64,000 bases of DNA from Leptospira chreensis (GTDB taxonomy: Bacteria; Spirochaetota; Leptospiria; Leptospirales; Leptospiraceae). The stretch lies in contig NZ_JAFFPS010000041.1 of assembly GCF_016919165.1 (NCBI RefSeq), positions 57,981 to 121,980 on the forward strand. Reading direction: 5' to 3'. The position numbers were made by a program, and so were the translations under genes. Below are positions 47,344 through 57,136 of the stretch, in pieces. The stretch's first letter is position 1. The number at the start of each line of letters is the position of its first letter. Below the pieces are notes generated by a model, which ran no database searches, was not told the origin of the DNA, and was given only the letters and a program-made list of their open reading frames with translations.

Positions 47344-48960
47344 ATGGCACCTAATTCTTCATTTTCCCGTATTTGGCAGAATCCTTCCGACTTTCCAGCG
47401 GAAGTTGTATTACGGGAATTGGAAAACCTTCTCAGGTCCAATCCCGATTTTTGGCTCAAAATCAACAGAGACGGAATCATTGTAGACTATAAAACTTCCC
47501 GGTTTGTGAACATTGGGGACAAACCAGAAACCCTTCTTGGCAAACATATCGATGTTGGCCTACCTTCTTACCTTCGTGAAATCACAGCCGAAGCCCTCGC
47601 TTACCTCTCTGAGAAAAAAAGTCAGGTGTTTTGGAAAGAGTATTCCTATGGTATGGAACCAAACATTCGTCATGTGGAAGTGCGATTTGTGGTTTTATAT
47701 GAAGGATATATCATGTCCACACATCGGGACATCACAGAAAGGAAACGTTTAGAAAGTGCTTTTCTCGAAAGTGAATCTAGATTCCTTTCCATGGCACAGA
47801 ATGCGGCCGACTCGATTGTGATTATTAATGATGAAGGGATCATTCAGTTTTTTAACAAAACAGCAGAGAAAACATTTGGTTATGGCCAAGAAGAAATCAT
47901 CGGAAATAATATTACCAAGATCATTCCTGATGGATACAGAGGGAAACATAACACTTTCTTAATAAAATATAAAGATACAGAATCTCAAACAATTATGGGT
48001 GTGGGAAGGGAACTTGTCGCACAAAGAAAGTCAGGTGAAATATTTCCCTGTGAATTGTCTGTTGGGGAATTCAAAACAAAATCTGGTAAAATGTTCACAG
48101 GAATTCTCCGTGACATCAGTCTTCGGAAACAACAAGAAGAAGAACTATACCAATATAGAAATCATTTAGAGGATTTGGTAGAAAGCCAAACCATGGACTT
48201 GAAGATGTCCAAAAATATTGCAGAAGAAGCGTCTTATATGAAGTCCCTTTTTCTTGCCAATATCTCCCACGAACTCAAAACTCCGATCCACGCCATTTTG
48301 AGTTATGCCGAACTCGGGGAAGAAAAATCGGCAACGGTTCCTCCGGAAAAAATCAAAGAATACTTTCAAATCATTGATTCTTCAGGCAAACGATTGTTAG
48401 GTTTACTTGAAAATTTGTTAGATATTGCCAAACTAGAGTCTGGTAAAATGCGATATCTTTTTGAAAAAAACTGCCTGAAAGAAACTACAAAATTTGTGAT
48501 CAACGAAATGCGTTTAATTTTGGAAAAAAGAGGAATCACAGTTGTTTTACTAGATAAGGAAGAACGTTGGGAAGCGGAGTTTGACTATGAGCGAATCCAA
48601 CAGGTGATAAGAAATATTCTATCGAATGCATTAAAATTCATTCCAAATGACACTAATATTGAAATTAGTATGATCCGAAGAGAATTTATTCCGAGAAAAA
48701 CTCAGTCATATGTGAAAGGTATCGGAATACAGATTCGTGACTTTGGACCGGGGATTCCTCCGGAAGATTTGGATAAAATTTTTGAAAAATTCATCCAGTC
48801 CAAACAAGTGAAAGCAGGAACCAAGGGAACAGGACTCGGATTGTCCATTTCCAGAGAAATTGTCAATGACCACCATGGGTTGTTGTATGCCGAGAACCAT
48901 GAAGAAAAGGGAGCTATTTTTACTATGTTAATTCCTTGTTCTCGTGAGGGACTTAGATGA
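47344..48960 (+). CDS. PAS-PAS sensor histidine kinase
   Basis: This is a 538-residue soluble kinase. The two PAS domains lie at about 30-140 and 145-265, followed by a coiled segment. HisKA has the box NISHELKTPIHA near residue 310, and the ATPase domain has DFGPGIPP and GTGLGLSIS. The HELKTP form is that of classical HPK1 kinases, unlike the HEINN kinases at 30860-34154. It overlaps the next gene by ATGA, so the REC-ATPase is its likely phospho-partner. Confidence 0.92.
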   Translation: MAPNSSFSRIWQNPSDFPAEVVLRELENLLRSNPDFWLKINRDGIIVDYKTSRFVNIGDKPETLLGKHIDVGLPSYLREITAEALAYLSEKKSQVFWKEYSYGMEPNIRHVEVRFVVLYEGYIMSTHRDITERKRLESAFLESESRFLSMAQNAADSIVIINDEGIIQFFNKTAEKTFGYGQEEIIGNNITKIIPDGYRGKHNTFLIKYKDTESQTIMGVGRELVAQRKSGEIFPCELSVGEFKTKSGKMFTGILRDISLRKQQEEELYQYRNHLEDLVESQTMDLKMSKNIAEEASYMKSLFLANISHELKTPIHAILSYAELGEEKSATVPPEKIKEYFQIIDSSGKRLLGLLENLLDIAKLESGKMRYLFEKNCLKETTKFVINEMRLILEKRGITVVLLDKEERWEAEFDYERIQQVIRNILSNALKFIPNDTNIEISMIRREFIPRKTQSYVKGIGIQIRDFGPGIPPEDLDKIFEKFIQSKQVKAGTKGTGLGLSISREIVNDHHGLLYAENHEEKGAIFTMLIPCSREGLR

Positions 48961-49886
48961 TCAACCTACTCGCTGTGGATGATGAAATGATCAATTTGAT
49001 GATCATTGATGAGTCCCTTTCTGACAAAGGATTTACCGTTGTGAAAGCAAGGGATGGTGAAGAAGCATTCCAAATTCTGAGTTCAGATACAACGGTCTTT
49101 CATGCCATCATCTTGGATCGACTGATGCCCAAGATGGATGGAATTGAATTATTAAAAAAAATCAAACGTTCTGAGAAGTATAAAGACATCCCGGTTATCT
49201 TTCAAACAGCCATGAGTTCTGTTACTGATATGACGGAAGGATTGGATGCTGGCGCCTTTTATTATCTAACCAAACCTTATTCTAGAACTTTGCTCGTCCG
49301 TATTGTGCAAACGGCAGTAGAACATTTTATCAAACTCCAACGTGCGAAAGAAGACCTCCATAAAGGTATGGGTGCTCTCCGACATATGCACACGGGAGAA
49401 TTTCGCATTCGTTCCATTCGTGAATCCCATGAATTGGCACCTCTCCTTGCCAATGCTTGTCCTGATCCCGAACGCGTGTTAACTGGGATTATGGAAATTC
49501 TAAACAATGCCATTGAACATGGAAATTTGGGTATTTCTTACCAAGAAAAATCAGAACTCCATGATAACGACAAACTGATGGAAGAAATCTTTAGAAGATT
49601 AGATACACCTGAGTTCAAAGATAAATTTGTAAAAATTACTTTTGAAAAAAACGATCACCATATAGAAATTCGGGTGAGTGACCAAGGGAAAGGGTTTGAT
49701 TGGCAAAGGTATTTGTCTGTGGAAGCAATGACAAAGAATGCCTTCAAAACTCATGGGCGTGGGATTTTTATGGCACGTAAATTGTCCTTTGATGATCTTT
49801 CTTATACGGACGAGGGCAGAACCGCAGTCATTCGGATTGACCTATCCAACAAAAAAGGAAACTTACTCACCGACTTTCAAGAGTAA
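48957..49886 (+). CDS. response regulator with RsbW-like ATPase output
   Basis: The receiver occupies residues 1-120, with Asp8/Asp9, phospho-acceptor Asp54 in ILDRLMP and Lys106. Residues about 150-300 form a GHKL ATPase with the N box MEILNNAIEHGN (179-190), then SDQGKGFDW and THGRGIFMA. This is the pattern of anti-sigma serine kinases rather than histidine kinases, as no HisKA is present. The phosphorelay from the upstream kinase may thus control binding or phosphorylation of a STAS protein. Candidate partners in the window are at 17309, 26217 and 61430. Confidence 0.88.
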   Translation: MINLLAVDDEMINLMIIDESLSDKGFTVVKARDGEEAFQILSSDTTVFHAIILDRLMPKMDGIELLKKIKRSEKYKDIPVIFQTAMSSVTDMTEGLDAGAFYYLTKPYSRTLLVRIVQTAVEHFIKLQRAKEDLHKGMGALRHMHTGEFRIRSIRESHELAPLLANACPDPERVLTGIMEILNNAIEHGNLGISYQEKSELHDNDKLMEEIFRRLDTPEFKDKFVKITFEKNDHHIEIRVSDQGKGFDWQRYLSVEAMTKNAFKTHGRGIFMARKLSFDDLSYTDEGRTAVIRIDLSNKKGNLLTDFQE

Positions 49887-49891
49887 ACTTT

Positions 49892-50533
49892 CTATAAACG
49901 AAAGACAATGGGGTCGGTGAAGTCATGAATGATTTGTTCTACATGGCTTCTTAATTCCGATTCTGTATGGGATGTGGCCACACCCATAATGGAACATCCT
50001 GCCGATTTTCCCGATTGTAAACCGGCGAGTGAATCTTCAAACACCACACAATCCTTAGGATCTAGTCCCAATTCCTTGGCACAAAGTTGATACACTTGCG
50101 GATGGGGTTTGCCTTGGCTTACCATGGGACCATCTACAATCACATCAAAAAAATGCCGTAGTGATAAAGTATCCAAAGTGAAATTTACATTCATTGTGGG
50201 AGCTGATGTACCAAGAGCAATCTTTAGATGATTGTCTTTTAGAAATTGTAAATATTCTACAAGACCTATATGTGGTTTCATTTCTTTTGCATATAAATCC
50301 TGATACCAACCTTCTTTTTCGTCTCCATATTGTTTGCATTCTTTGTCGGAGATATTTCCAAAAATCATTCGGAAGAGGTCTGCATTGGTTTTGCCATTGA
50401 AGGTATCTCTATAGATTTCTGCATTCAGTGGAAATTGATATTTTTTAGAAAATTCCATCCAAGCTTTGAAATGAAAAGCATGGTTGTCAACGACGACCCC
50501 ATCCATATCAAAGATAAATCCTTTATGTTTCAT
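49892..50533 (-). CDS. HAD-superfamily phosphatase / beta-phosphoglucomutase-like
   Basis: I start at ATG 50533, preceded by AAAGGAA, because the HAD motif begins immediately (FIFDMDGVVVDN). The 213-residue protein has a helical cap domain, a Thr/Ser motif II in LGTSAPT, and the VFEDSLAGLQSGKSAG motif of the subgroup holding beta-phosphoglucomutase and sugar-phosphate phosphatases. The substrate is unknown. It overlaps the pseudouridine synthase gene by 11 bases and belongs to the same unit. Confidence 0.87.
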   Translation of the reverse strand: MKHKGFIFDMDGVVVDNHAFHFKAWMEFSKKYQFPLNAEIYRDTFNGKTNADLFRMIFGNISDKECKQYGDEKEGWYQDLYAKEMKPHIGLVEYLQFLKDNHLKIALGTSAPTMNVNFTLDTLSLRHFFDVIVDGPMVSQGKPHPQVYQLCAKELGLDPKDCVVFEDSLAGLQSGKSAGCSIMGVATSHTESELRSHVEQIIHDFTDPIVFRL

Positions 50534-51236
50534 TTGTGTTCCTTTCGTATCCACCAACAAGGCCAGTGATAAAACTGGGGATTTTTGTTTCAAAGCTAAG
50601 TACTTCTTTACTAAAGGGATGAGTCAATTGGAGGGAAAAAGAATGGAGGGCCATTCGAGGATAAGATCTTGTATCGTTTCCATACTTTGTATCTCCAACA
50701 ATAGGATGTTTTTTGTCAGAGAGGTGGACTCGGATTTGGTTTTTGCGGCCAGTAAGTAGTTCAATTTCTAATAAAGAATACAAATTGGTTTCTTTTAAGA
50801 TTTTGAATTTTGTTTTAGAAAGTTTTCCTAACTCGGGTTCGTCGGAGGAATAAACACGGTGGGCTTTGGATTCTACAAGATAGGATTGGATGGTGCCGGA
50901 CCTCTCTTTCCAAACACCATGACTCACAGCTAGATAGATTTTTTTGGTTTTCTCCCAGGATTCTTGGAGGGTTTGTTTGGCGGTTTCCGTTTTTGCAAAT
51001 ACCAAAATTCCAGAGGTTTCCCGGTCCAACCTATGTACGATAAAGATTCTATTTTTAGACCTTTCACTTCCTTTTTTCACGTAGTCCATCAGGGCTGCAT
51101 AAGCAGTTTTTGCTTTTTCTGATTCGGTGGCGATCGTGAGAAGACCTGCGGGTTTGTCTACGACAAGGATGTCGCGATCTTCATGTAAAATGGTAAGGCC
51201 TTTTGGTAAAAATCGAGTATTGGTCTTTTGTTTCAT
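50523..51236 (-). CDS. RluA-family pseudouridine synthase
   Basis: This 237-residue enzyme converts uridine to pseudouridine in rRNA or tRNA. The catalytic Asp is in HRLDRETSGILVFAKT near residue 70. There is no N-terminal S4 domain, which fits the short RluA/TruC-like group. The segment GRKNQIRVHLS follows as in the family. It overlaps the ankyrin gene by 4 bases and the HAD gene by 11 bases. Confidence 0.9.
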   Translation of the reverse strand: MKQKTNTRFLPKGLTILHEDRDILVVDKPAGLLTIATESEKAKTAYAALMDYVKKGSERSKNRIFIVHRLDRETSGILVFAKTETAKQTLQESWEKTKKIYLAVSHGVWKERSGTIQSYLVESKAHRVYSSDEPELGKLSKTKFKILKETNLYSLLEIELLTGRKNQIRVHLSDKKHPIVGDTKYGNDTRSYPRMALHSFSLQLTHPFSKEVLSFETKIPSFITGLVGGYERNTNET

Positions 51237-52423
51237 TCTTTCTTGAGTAGTTTGAGAACTTTGGGATTGTTTTGTCTTTCTGCAAATTCAATCGCAGATT
51301 TTCCCCATTGATCCTTTGTCTCTGGATCGGCTCCTGCTTCCAACAAAAGTTTGATGAGTTCCAATTTTTCGTTCAGTATCGCACTATGCAACATGGTGGA
51401 TCCGTATTTGTCTAATCCATTGATATTTTTTTCAATCGTGAGAAGGATTTTTGCGGCTCTCCAGTTTTCATTGATGATGGCTTGGCCAAGGGCAGTAACT
51501 GATTTTCTATTCCGTAAATTTGGATCTACATTTTGTTTGGTGAGTATCTCCAAAATTTCATAAGAATGTCCAATGACACTCAAATGTAGGGCCGTATCCC
51601 CTTCTTTGTTTTGATGGTTGGGATTGGCCCCTGCTTGCAAAAGAATTTGAAATAGTTTTGGTTTGTCTTCGGAATCACTTCCTTTGTTTCCCATATTGAT
51701 CATGGCAAGTAGTACTGTATTGCCATCGGAATCTTCTAATTCGATATTGACTCCGCGCCGAATGAACTCTTCCACGAGTGCAAAATGTCTGACAAAGACT
51801 GAGACCATCAGTGGTGTTTTTCCAAATTTGGTTTGGGCATTCTGATTGGCCCCAACATTCATTAAACTTATCGAATGTTGAATGGATTTAAAATCAAGAG
51901 AGGCTGCAGAGATTAAAGGTGTTTCTGTATAAAAGTCTCTGGTTTCTAGATCGGCTCCTTTCGAAATAAATAAATTGAATATTGTGGGATCAAACTTTCT
52001 TGTTTTGATCATATAATAATGAAAGTGGGATCGTTTGTAATCGAATTCACCCAATTGGTAATTGGGATCCACTCCGGCTCCTAAAAGAATTTTAATGATT
52101 TCTGTTTTATCAAATCCAATGGCTGTGGAAAGAGGAGTGTTTCCACGAATCATCGCTTCGTTAGTATTGGCTCCTTTGGATAATAAAAATTTGGTTAGAT
52201 CGGCATTTCCTAATTCTGCTGCATAATGGAGTAAGGTATATCCATCTACAGAACGTTTGGCGTTCACATCAAAACCTTTGTTTATTTTGTCTTTGATGGT
52301 TTTCGGATCTCTCAATTGTGATAAATCTAATTCTGTCGCAAACAGAGGAAAGGTGAGTATGGCAAAGAGAGCCGTGTAACATAAGAACTGAATTGTAGAT
52401 TTAAGATTTGTATTTTTTACCAT
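51233..52423 (-). CDS. exported ankyrin-repeat protein
   Basis: This 396-residue protein has a signal peptide of about 30 residues (cleavage near LFATELD), followed by about nine to ten ankyrin repeats. Recognisable repeat cores include GYTLLHYAAELG, GNTPLSTAIG, GDTALHLSVIG and GSTMLHSAILN. Ankyrin repeats bind proteins, and being exported it should act in the periplasm or outside. It overlaps the beta-propeller gene by 7 bases and the pseudouridine synthase by 4. Its binding partner is unknown. Confidence 0.87.
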   Translation of the reverse strand: MVKNTNLKSTIQFLCYTALFAILTFPLFATELDLSQLRDPKTIKDKINKGFDVNAKRSVDGYTLLHYAAELGNADLTKFLLSKGANTNEAMIRGNTPLSTAIGFDKTEIIKILLGAGVDPNYQLGEFDYKRSHFHYYMIKTRKFDPTIFNLFISKGADLETRDFYTETPLISAASLDFKSIQHSISLMNVGANQNAQTKFGKTPLMVSVFVRHFALVEEFIRRGVNIELEDSDGNTVLLAMINMGNKGSDSEDKPKLFQILLQAGANPNHQNKEGDTALHLSVIGHSYEILEILTKQNVDPNLRNRKSVTALGQAIINENWRAAKILLTIEKNINGLDKYGSTMLHSAILNEKLELIKLLLEAGADPETKDQWGKSAIEFAERQNNPKVLKLLKKE

Positions 52424-53745
52424 GGTGATACCGCTCCTTGGGGACGAAGGATGAGAAGTTCGCGGCCTGAAGAAAGTGCCAAAACTTCTCTTAGTTTTGG
52501 ATGTACAGAAAAAATATGAGGATGGATGTAATTGTCTTCTTCATTGGATGCAAAAAGTAAAATTCCTTTTTTGGTATCAACGATATTGAATTTTCCTGAA
52601 GAAAACAATCCACCGATAATGAGTATGTCGTTTGATGGGGCAATGAGTTCACCAGCATCAAAAAAGGAAGATCGAAACAGTTCTTTTTTTGTTTCTAAAT
52701 TGTATCCGTAAACTTGGATATACCCGCCTTCGGTTCCAGCTGAACAATATAAATTTTTTCCATCGGGAGAAACAGTTACGGAACGAACGGTTTGTCTATC
52801 TTTGGTTTCCAAATCCGGCGAAGTGCTGAGCGGAATATAAACGATGGGACCTGCTGGTTTTTCTTCTACCAGTGGGATATTACTATTTTGCAGCATAACC
52901 GATTCATTGATTTCGTGAATTCGGCCGTGGGCATTGCCGTATATAATTGTATTACGTTTATTAACATGTAGGTAAGGGAATTGATGGTGTGCAATTTCAA
53001 ATCCGGCCGGTTGGGTCCAATCTGCTGTGTTTGGATCGGATGTTAATTGAAATTCGTTTAATTTTCTACCAGAGTTTGTTTCATAAATCACCAACCTTCG
53101 ATCATAAAAATGAGGACCGTCCATATTGTGTTTATAAGAAACTAGAATTTTTCTTCCACCATCAATGTATTTGGCACTATCGATAGTTTGTATCCAGTTA
53201 GGAGAAAGGCCTGCTGCCTCTCGATTGTGTTTACTTTCATCTCCGGGATAACGATAGTCTATGTCAGCAGTGACAGAATAAAAAACGGAAAATTCAGCAG
53301 GGAATTTTTTCGATATACTTCCGTTATCTGAAGATCGCACGACCAAATAACGTTCTGATGATTGCAGGTTGGGATCAGTTTGGCCAAAACTCAAAAAATT
53401 TTTTCCATCGGGAGATACATCAAAAATTTTTGGGCCGTCAAATTCCTTTTGGTAGTACATCTTTGCTTGTACTTTCCAAATTGAACTTCCATCTAACAAA
53501 CTAATGCGATAAATATAAAAATCAGTGGTGCCGATGATGACTGACTTACCATCGGTATGGTATTGGAAGCTGAAAATATTTTGCCCATCAATCTCGGGAG
53601 TGATTCGGCTTTGGATTTGCCAAGCTGAAGTTGGATCGGCGGTATTTGTCCCCTCGCGGCTGATCGTAGGGAATCCGGATCCCGACGTGGGGTTTGTCCA
53701 AAGAGAAAGGAAGAGAATTCCGATTAAGGGGAGGTACTGGCGCAT
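52417..53745 (-). CDS. exported beta-propeller (WD40/PQQ-like) protein
   Basis: This 442-residue protein has a signal peptide (about 23 residues, ending near TSGSG). The rest is made of recurring beta-blades with phrases such as FDVSPDGKNFLSFG and VTVSPDGKNLYCSAG, typical of WD40-like and quinoprotein-like propellers. No catalytic site is visible, so it may be a scaffold. It is the first gene of a unit with the ankyrin protein, which makes a pair of exported protein-binding domains. It diverges from the EAL gene, with 151 bases between starts. Confidence 0.83.
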   Translation of the reverse strand: MRQYLPLIGILFLSLWTNPTSGSGFPTISREGTNTADPTSAWQIQSRITPEIDGQNIFSFQYHTDGKSVIIGTTDFYIYRISLLDGSSIWKVQAKMYYQKEFDGPKIFDVSPDGKNFLSFGQTDPNLQSSERYLVVRSSDNGSISKKFPAEFSVFYSVTADIDYRYPGDESKHNREAAGLSPNWIQTIDSAKYIDGGRKILVSYKHNMDGPHFYDRRLVIYETNSGRKLNEFQLTSDPNTADWTQPAGFEIAHHQFPYLHVNKRNTIIYGNAHGRIHEINESVMLQNSNIPLVEEKPAGPIVYIPLSTSPDLETKDRQTVRSVTVSPDGKNLYCSAGTEGGYIQVYGYNLETKKELFRSSFFDAGELIAPSNDILIIGGLFSSGKFNIVDTKKGILLFASNEEDNYIHPHIFSVHPKLREVLALSSGRELLILRPQGAVSPW

Positions 53746-53896
53746 CGTATGAGTCTAACAAAAGGTGGAAAGAGGGTCAAGAATTGTCCATCCACCGCAG
53801 GTTTGTCTTTAATTTGGCTTGAAACTCGAATTTTGTTTAATTTATTGAATTATATTCTGTTAAAACAGATATTGTCCTCACGAAGGCTATACCACA

Positions 53897-55087
53897 TTGG
53901 AATCTTTACAGATAAATCATTATGTCCCTTTATTCCAACCGATCTTTTCCGTGGAGGAACAGACGGTGGTGGCCTACGAGTCTCTTGGCCGTAGACGGGA
54001 CGAGTCCGGGAACTTAGTTTCGATTCCTGAGTTTAGTGATCCTCATGTATCACCGCTGCGCATGAGTATCATCGATCGGCAGTTACTCGGACTTGCTTTG
54101 ACTCGAATCAGGTCAACTAATGATCGTTTGTTTGTGAACATGTCCCCTGACCAAGTGATTTTGGAGTATGAGGAAAGTCGTTCTAATTCATTGCCCATTT
54201 CCGATTTAGTGAATAGTTATGGGATTCCTCTGAATCGAGTTGTCATTGAGATCACAGAAAAATCAGGAAGTTACGGGACTGATGTTTTGGCAGCAGGAGT
54301 GGAACTTTTGCGAGAGCAGGGTTTTGGAATTGCATTGGACGACGTTGGTTCTGAATCTTCCAACTTAGAACGGTTAGGTGCCATTAAACCCGATATCATC
54401 AAAATCGATTTGAATTTATTAAAGAAATCCATCGAAAAAAGAGAATACCAATCCATCTTAGAATATTTAAAACAAATCTCTCTAAGCATTGGATCTCAGT
54501 TATTGTTTGAAGGGATTGAAACCGAAGAAGAATTGTTTCGTGCGATTAGTTCTGGTGCAAGCCTTCTGCAAGGGTATTTTCTCGGAAGACCTTCGGAGTA
54601 CAATCAGGATAAACAAAGTATTTGTGATACAGTTGTTCCACAATTACAACTATATCATGAACGAAAACGAATCGAAGTAGCAACAGAGATTGAATTTGAA
54701 AAGAATATCAAACTCCAACTGGGTAATCTTTCTCTTAGAACTTTAGTTTTAGAAAATCGAGTTGTCATTGATCCCCATTCCTTTTTTAAATTGAACCAAC
54801 AAATCCAACGTGTTTATATCACCGATTGGTTAGGAACACAAGTTTCTCCATACTATGTGCGGACCAATGAATTTGGATTTGCCGAGAACCTTTCCATGTT
54901 ACAGAAAAACTGGTCCTACATGCCGTTTTTTTATAAACATGTCAAACAAGTCTTTCGAGACGCAGAGAATTGGCAGGTGAGTGATCCGTATTGGGATAAA
55001 GAATTAAAAAAAAACGTCATTGTATTTTCGAAAGTCAATGAACTCGGTTATTCTTTTTTTATCGATGTTGTTTTGGATTCTGTTTGA
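53897..55087 (+). CDS. EAL-domain c-di-GMP phosphodiesterase with YkuI-like C-terminal domain
   Basis: Translation must start at TTG 53897, since the first in-frame ATG is too far inside the domain. Residues 8-235 form an EAL domain with all metal- and base-binding residues present: the ESL form of the motif, VNMSP, EITEK, LDDVG, IKIDL, FEGIET and LQGYF. It should therefore hydrolyse c-di-GMP. Residues about 255-396 resemble the PAS-like C-terminal domain of Bacillus YkuI (DWLGTQVSPYYVR), which probably binds a small ligand. There is no membrane segment. Confidence 0.87.
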   Translation: MESLQINHYVPLFQPIFSVEEQTVVAYESLGRRRDESGNLVSIPEFSDPHVSPLRMSIIDRQLLGLALTRIRSTNDRLFVNMSPDQVILEYEESRSNSLPISDLVNSYGIPLNRVVIEITEKSGSYGTDVLAAGVELLREQGFGIALDDVGSESSNLERLGAIKPDIIKIDLNLLKKSIEKREYQSILEYLKQISLSIGSQLLFEGIETEEELFRAISSGASLLQGYFLGRPSEYNQDKQSICDTVVPQLQLYHERKRIEVATEIEFEKNIKLQLGNLSLRTLVLENRVVIDPHSFFKLNQQIQRVYITDWLGTQVSPYYVRTNEFGFAENLSMLQKNWSYMPFFYKHVKQVFRDAENWQVSDPYWDKELKKNVIVFSKVNELGYSFFIDVVLDSV

Positions 55088-55107
55088 TGTCATTGGATTT
55101 ATGACAT
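55087..55107 (+). repeat. short inverted repeat just past the EAL gene
   Basis: ATGTCAT (55087-55093) and ATGACAT (55101-55107) are a perfect 7-bp inverted repeat with a 7-base loop, starting in the stop codon of the EAL gene. No T-run follows, so a terminator role is doubtful. Confidence 0.35.
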
Positions 55108-55216
55108 TGATAGGATCTCCTTTAAGAAAGAATCGATTTTTGTTTTAAAACTTAAAGTTTTCCCTATTGTATTTCCGTTTTTGAATCCAGAATTCCCTTT
55201 TGATTTGTAAGAAGTA

Positions 55217-55246
55217 TTGACGATTAGTACCTGCTAATCTTCTAAT
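55217..55246 (+). promoter_or_regulatory. candidate sigma70-type promoter of the DUF2804 lipoprotein gene
   Basis: TTGACG at 55217-55222 and TCTAAT at 55241-55246 are separated by 18 bases, each matching the consensus at five of six positions. The start codon is at 55268 and a GGGG ribosome site at 55257-55260, leaving a very short leader. No transcript data support it. Confidence 0.45.
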
Positions 55247-55267
55247 TGCTTCTCACGGGGAAAATCT

Positions 55268-56500
55268 ATGATCAAAAAAAAATCGATGTTATCGTTCTTT
55301 ATTGGAATCTGCATTGTATCATCTCTACTCATTTATTCTTGTTCTAATTCAAAGTTAGGACCAAACGAAGTCAAAGACCAACATGGTAAAATCATTTCAC
55401 TGATTCCTGAACCGGACCAAAGTCCCACAAAACAAACAGAAATTAAGTCCAATGTTTCCCTTTTAAAAGACAATGGTGAGTTGAATGTATCTGGTTGGGC
55501 TAGATACCCATTCTTTCAAGTGGATGAATCTAAAATCAAAGCTGATCCCAAACGATACAAACGGTGGGAACATTATACATTTTATAATGAAAAGTTTGGT
55601 GGTGCGATCACTGTGACAGACATTGGAAATTTAGCAATGGGAAGTATTGAACTTCTAGATTTTGCAACAGGAAAGGCGATTTTTTCAAAAACGGAACTCG
55701 TGAGACCAGGAGATATCTTTTTTCCTACCAACACAGCAGATCCTATCGAATTTAAAAAAGGGGATCAGTTCATTCGCATCACAAAACTAAAAGGAAAAAG
55801 AATCATCGAGTATTCTATCCTTGGGGATTCTTCTTCCGAATTCATTAAAGGAAATTTTGAGTTAATAGAAAAAGCACCGGAAGCTTTGGCTGTCATCACT
55901 CCCTTTTCCGAATCTGCATTTTTTTATGAATATAAAATGCCAAGTTTACTTTGTAAGGGTTCCATTACCTACAACAACATCACTTATGAATTTAATGACA
56001 AAAGTTATGCGGTGCTGGATTGGGGACGTGGCACTTGGCCCGAAAAAAACAAATGGCTTTGGGCAGCGGGTGCTGGTCTTGTCCAAGGGGAAGTGCTCAG
56101 TTTGAATTTGGGATATGGATTTGGAACTCCTGACAAGGCCACAGAGAATGGAATCGTTTATAAGGGAAAGGTTCATAAACTGGATAAAGTCATCTGGAAG
56201 TATGATGTCACAGACTATAAAAAACCTTGGAAATTCACAAGTAACGAAGGTCGATTGGAATTGGAATTCACACCAGTTTATGTTTTATCTTCCGACATCG
56301 ACCTCGCAGGAATGGTGGGATTTTTAAAACAATTGTATCAAAACTTTAGTTTTACAGAAATTTTAGACTTACTGAAAACAGAAGCTTATTTGAACAAAGC
56401 TTTTGGTCATTACAACGGTTATGTGATATTGGATAACGGAACAAAATTAGAAGTCAAAGACCTTGCTGGTTTTGTCGAACAAATGTACCAACAGTGGTAA
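55268..56500 (+). CDS. DUF2804-family lipoprotein
   Basis: This 410-residue protein has a basic start, a hydrophobic helix and the lipobox LIYSC, so the mature form should be lipid-anchored from about Cys25. The rest is beta-rich, with AVLDWGRGTWPEKNKWLWAA in the middle and NGYVILDNG near the end. These match the DUF2804 pattern (W-G-R-G-x-W-P-x-x-x-x-W-x-W). The family is related to lipocalin-like enzymes acting on hydrophobic molecules, but its function is not established. It stands alone behind a candidate promoter. Confidence 0.8.
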   Translation: MIKKKSMLSFFIGICIVSSLLIYSCSNSKLGPNEVKDQHGKIISLIPEPDQSPTKQTEIKSNVSLLKDNGELNVSGWARYPFFQVDESKIKADPKRYKRWEHYTFYNEKFGGAITVTDIGNLAMGSIELLDFATGKAIFSKTELVRPGDIFFPTNTADPIEFKKGDQFIRITKLKGKRIIEYSILGDSSSEFIKGNFELIEKAPEALAVITPFSESAFFYEYKMPSLLCKGSITYNNITYEFNDKSYAVLDWGRGTWPEKNKWLWAAGAGLVQGEVLSLNLGYGFGTPDKATENGIVYKGKVHKLDKVIWKYDVTDYKKPWKFTSNEGRLELEFTPVYVLSSDIDLAGMVGFLKQLYQNFSFTEILDLLKTEAYLNKAFGHYNGYVILDNGTKLEVKDLAGFVEQMYQQW

Positions 56501-56525
56501 AGGGTCATTTCTAATCTCTAATAAC

Positions 56526-56560
56526 TCTCCTTGTTTGTGTATCCATCACAATCAAGGAGA
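56526..56560. terminator. hairpin in the convergent gap between the two lipoprotein genes
   Basis: TCTCCTTG (56526-56533) pairs with CAAGGAGA (56553-56560). After one T-T mismatch the stem continues as TTGTG/CACAA around a 7-base loop, 13 pairs in all. Neither side has a clear T-run. It may still end transcription from both converging genes or protect the 3' ends of their messages. Confidence 0.5.
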
Positions 56561-56647
56561 TTGGGAATCTAAAATCGCAAAGGTTGTATTCACCATAACC
56601 ATCTTTTAATCTCTAAGGTTTTCAGATCCTTATGATCCTCGTCTCAC

Positions 56648-57127
56648 TCAAAATCCTGCCGCCGTGATGGCCGACTTCCCGCAGGGATTGTTATTCGGAT
56701 CACAAGTAAACATCTTAAACGTAAACAGATCATTCGGATTGGGTCTTTGCGAAGTAGAACCAAAGTTAGTTCCACTGGCAAATCCTAGATCGGAACAAGA
56801 GGAAGTGGATACTGCATATTTTTTGATGTTGGTATTGAGAAGTCCACCCGCACCACCGGGAGGTGTGTTGAAGTAAGCTGTGGATCCAATACTACCGCCA
56901 TTCAATTGAAAGGTATCGTAACAAGTTCCTGTATACGATCCACCGAGATCGGCCACTTCCATCACCACAAGAGATTTGTTTCTATCTGCCACACCATTCA
57001 GTAAGTTGTTGATCACAAGGGATGAGATGTCTTCCCGTTGCTGTTCTTGGGATTGGCAATTCCATAGAAAGTTAGAAACAACTAGGATAATCAAGAATCG
57101 TATCATAAGATTATTTTTTAAGTTCAT
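56648..57127 (-). CDS. small Cys-rich lipoprotein, function unknown
   Basis: This 159-residue protein has a hydrophobic leader and the lipobox FLWNC. The mature part holds four further cysteines (in TCYD, SSCSD, FTCDP and NPCG), suggesting two disulfides. It also has a Gly/Pro-rich turn in TPPGGAGG. I recognise no family. It starts 9 bases after the porin stop on the same strand, so it is probably co-expressed and may sit with the porin in the outer membrane. Confidence 0.7.
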   Translation of the reverse strand: MNLKNNLMIRFLIILVVSNFLWNCQSQEQQREDISSLVINNLLNGVADRNKSLVVMEVADLGGSYTGTCYDTFQLNGGSIGSTAYFNTPPGGAGGLLNTNIKKYAVSTSSCSDLGFASGTNFGSTSQRPNPNDLFTFKMFTCDPNNNPCGKSAITAAGF

Positions 57128-57136
57128 ATTTTCCTC

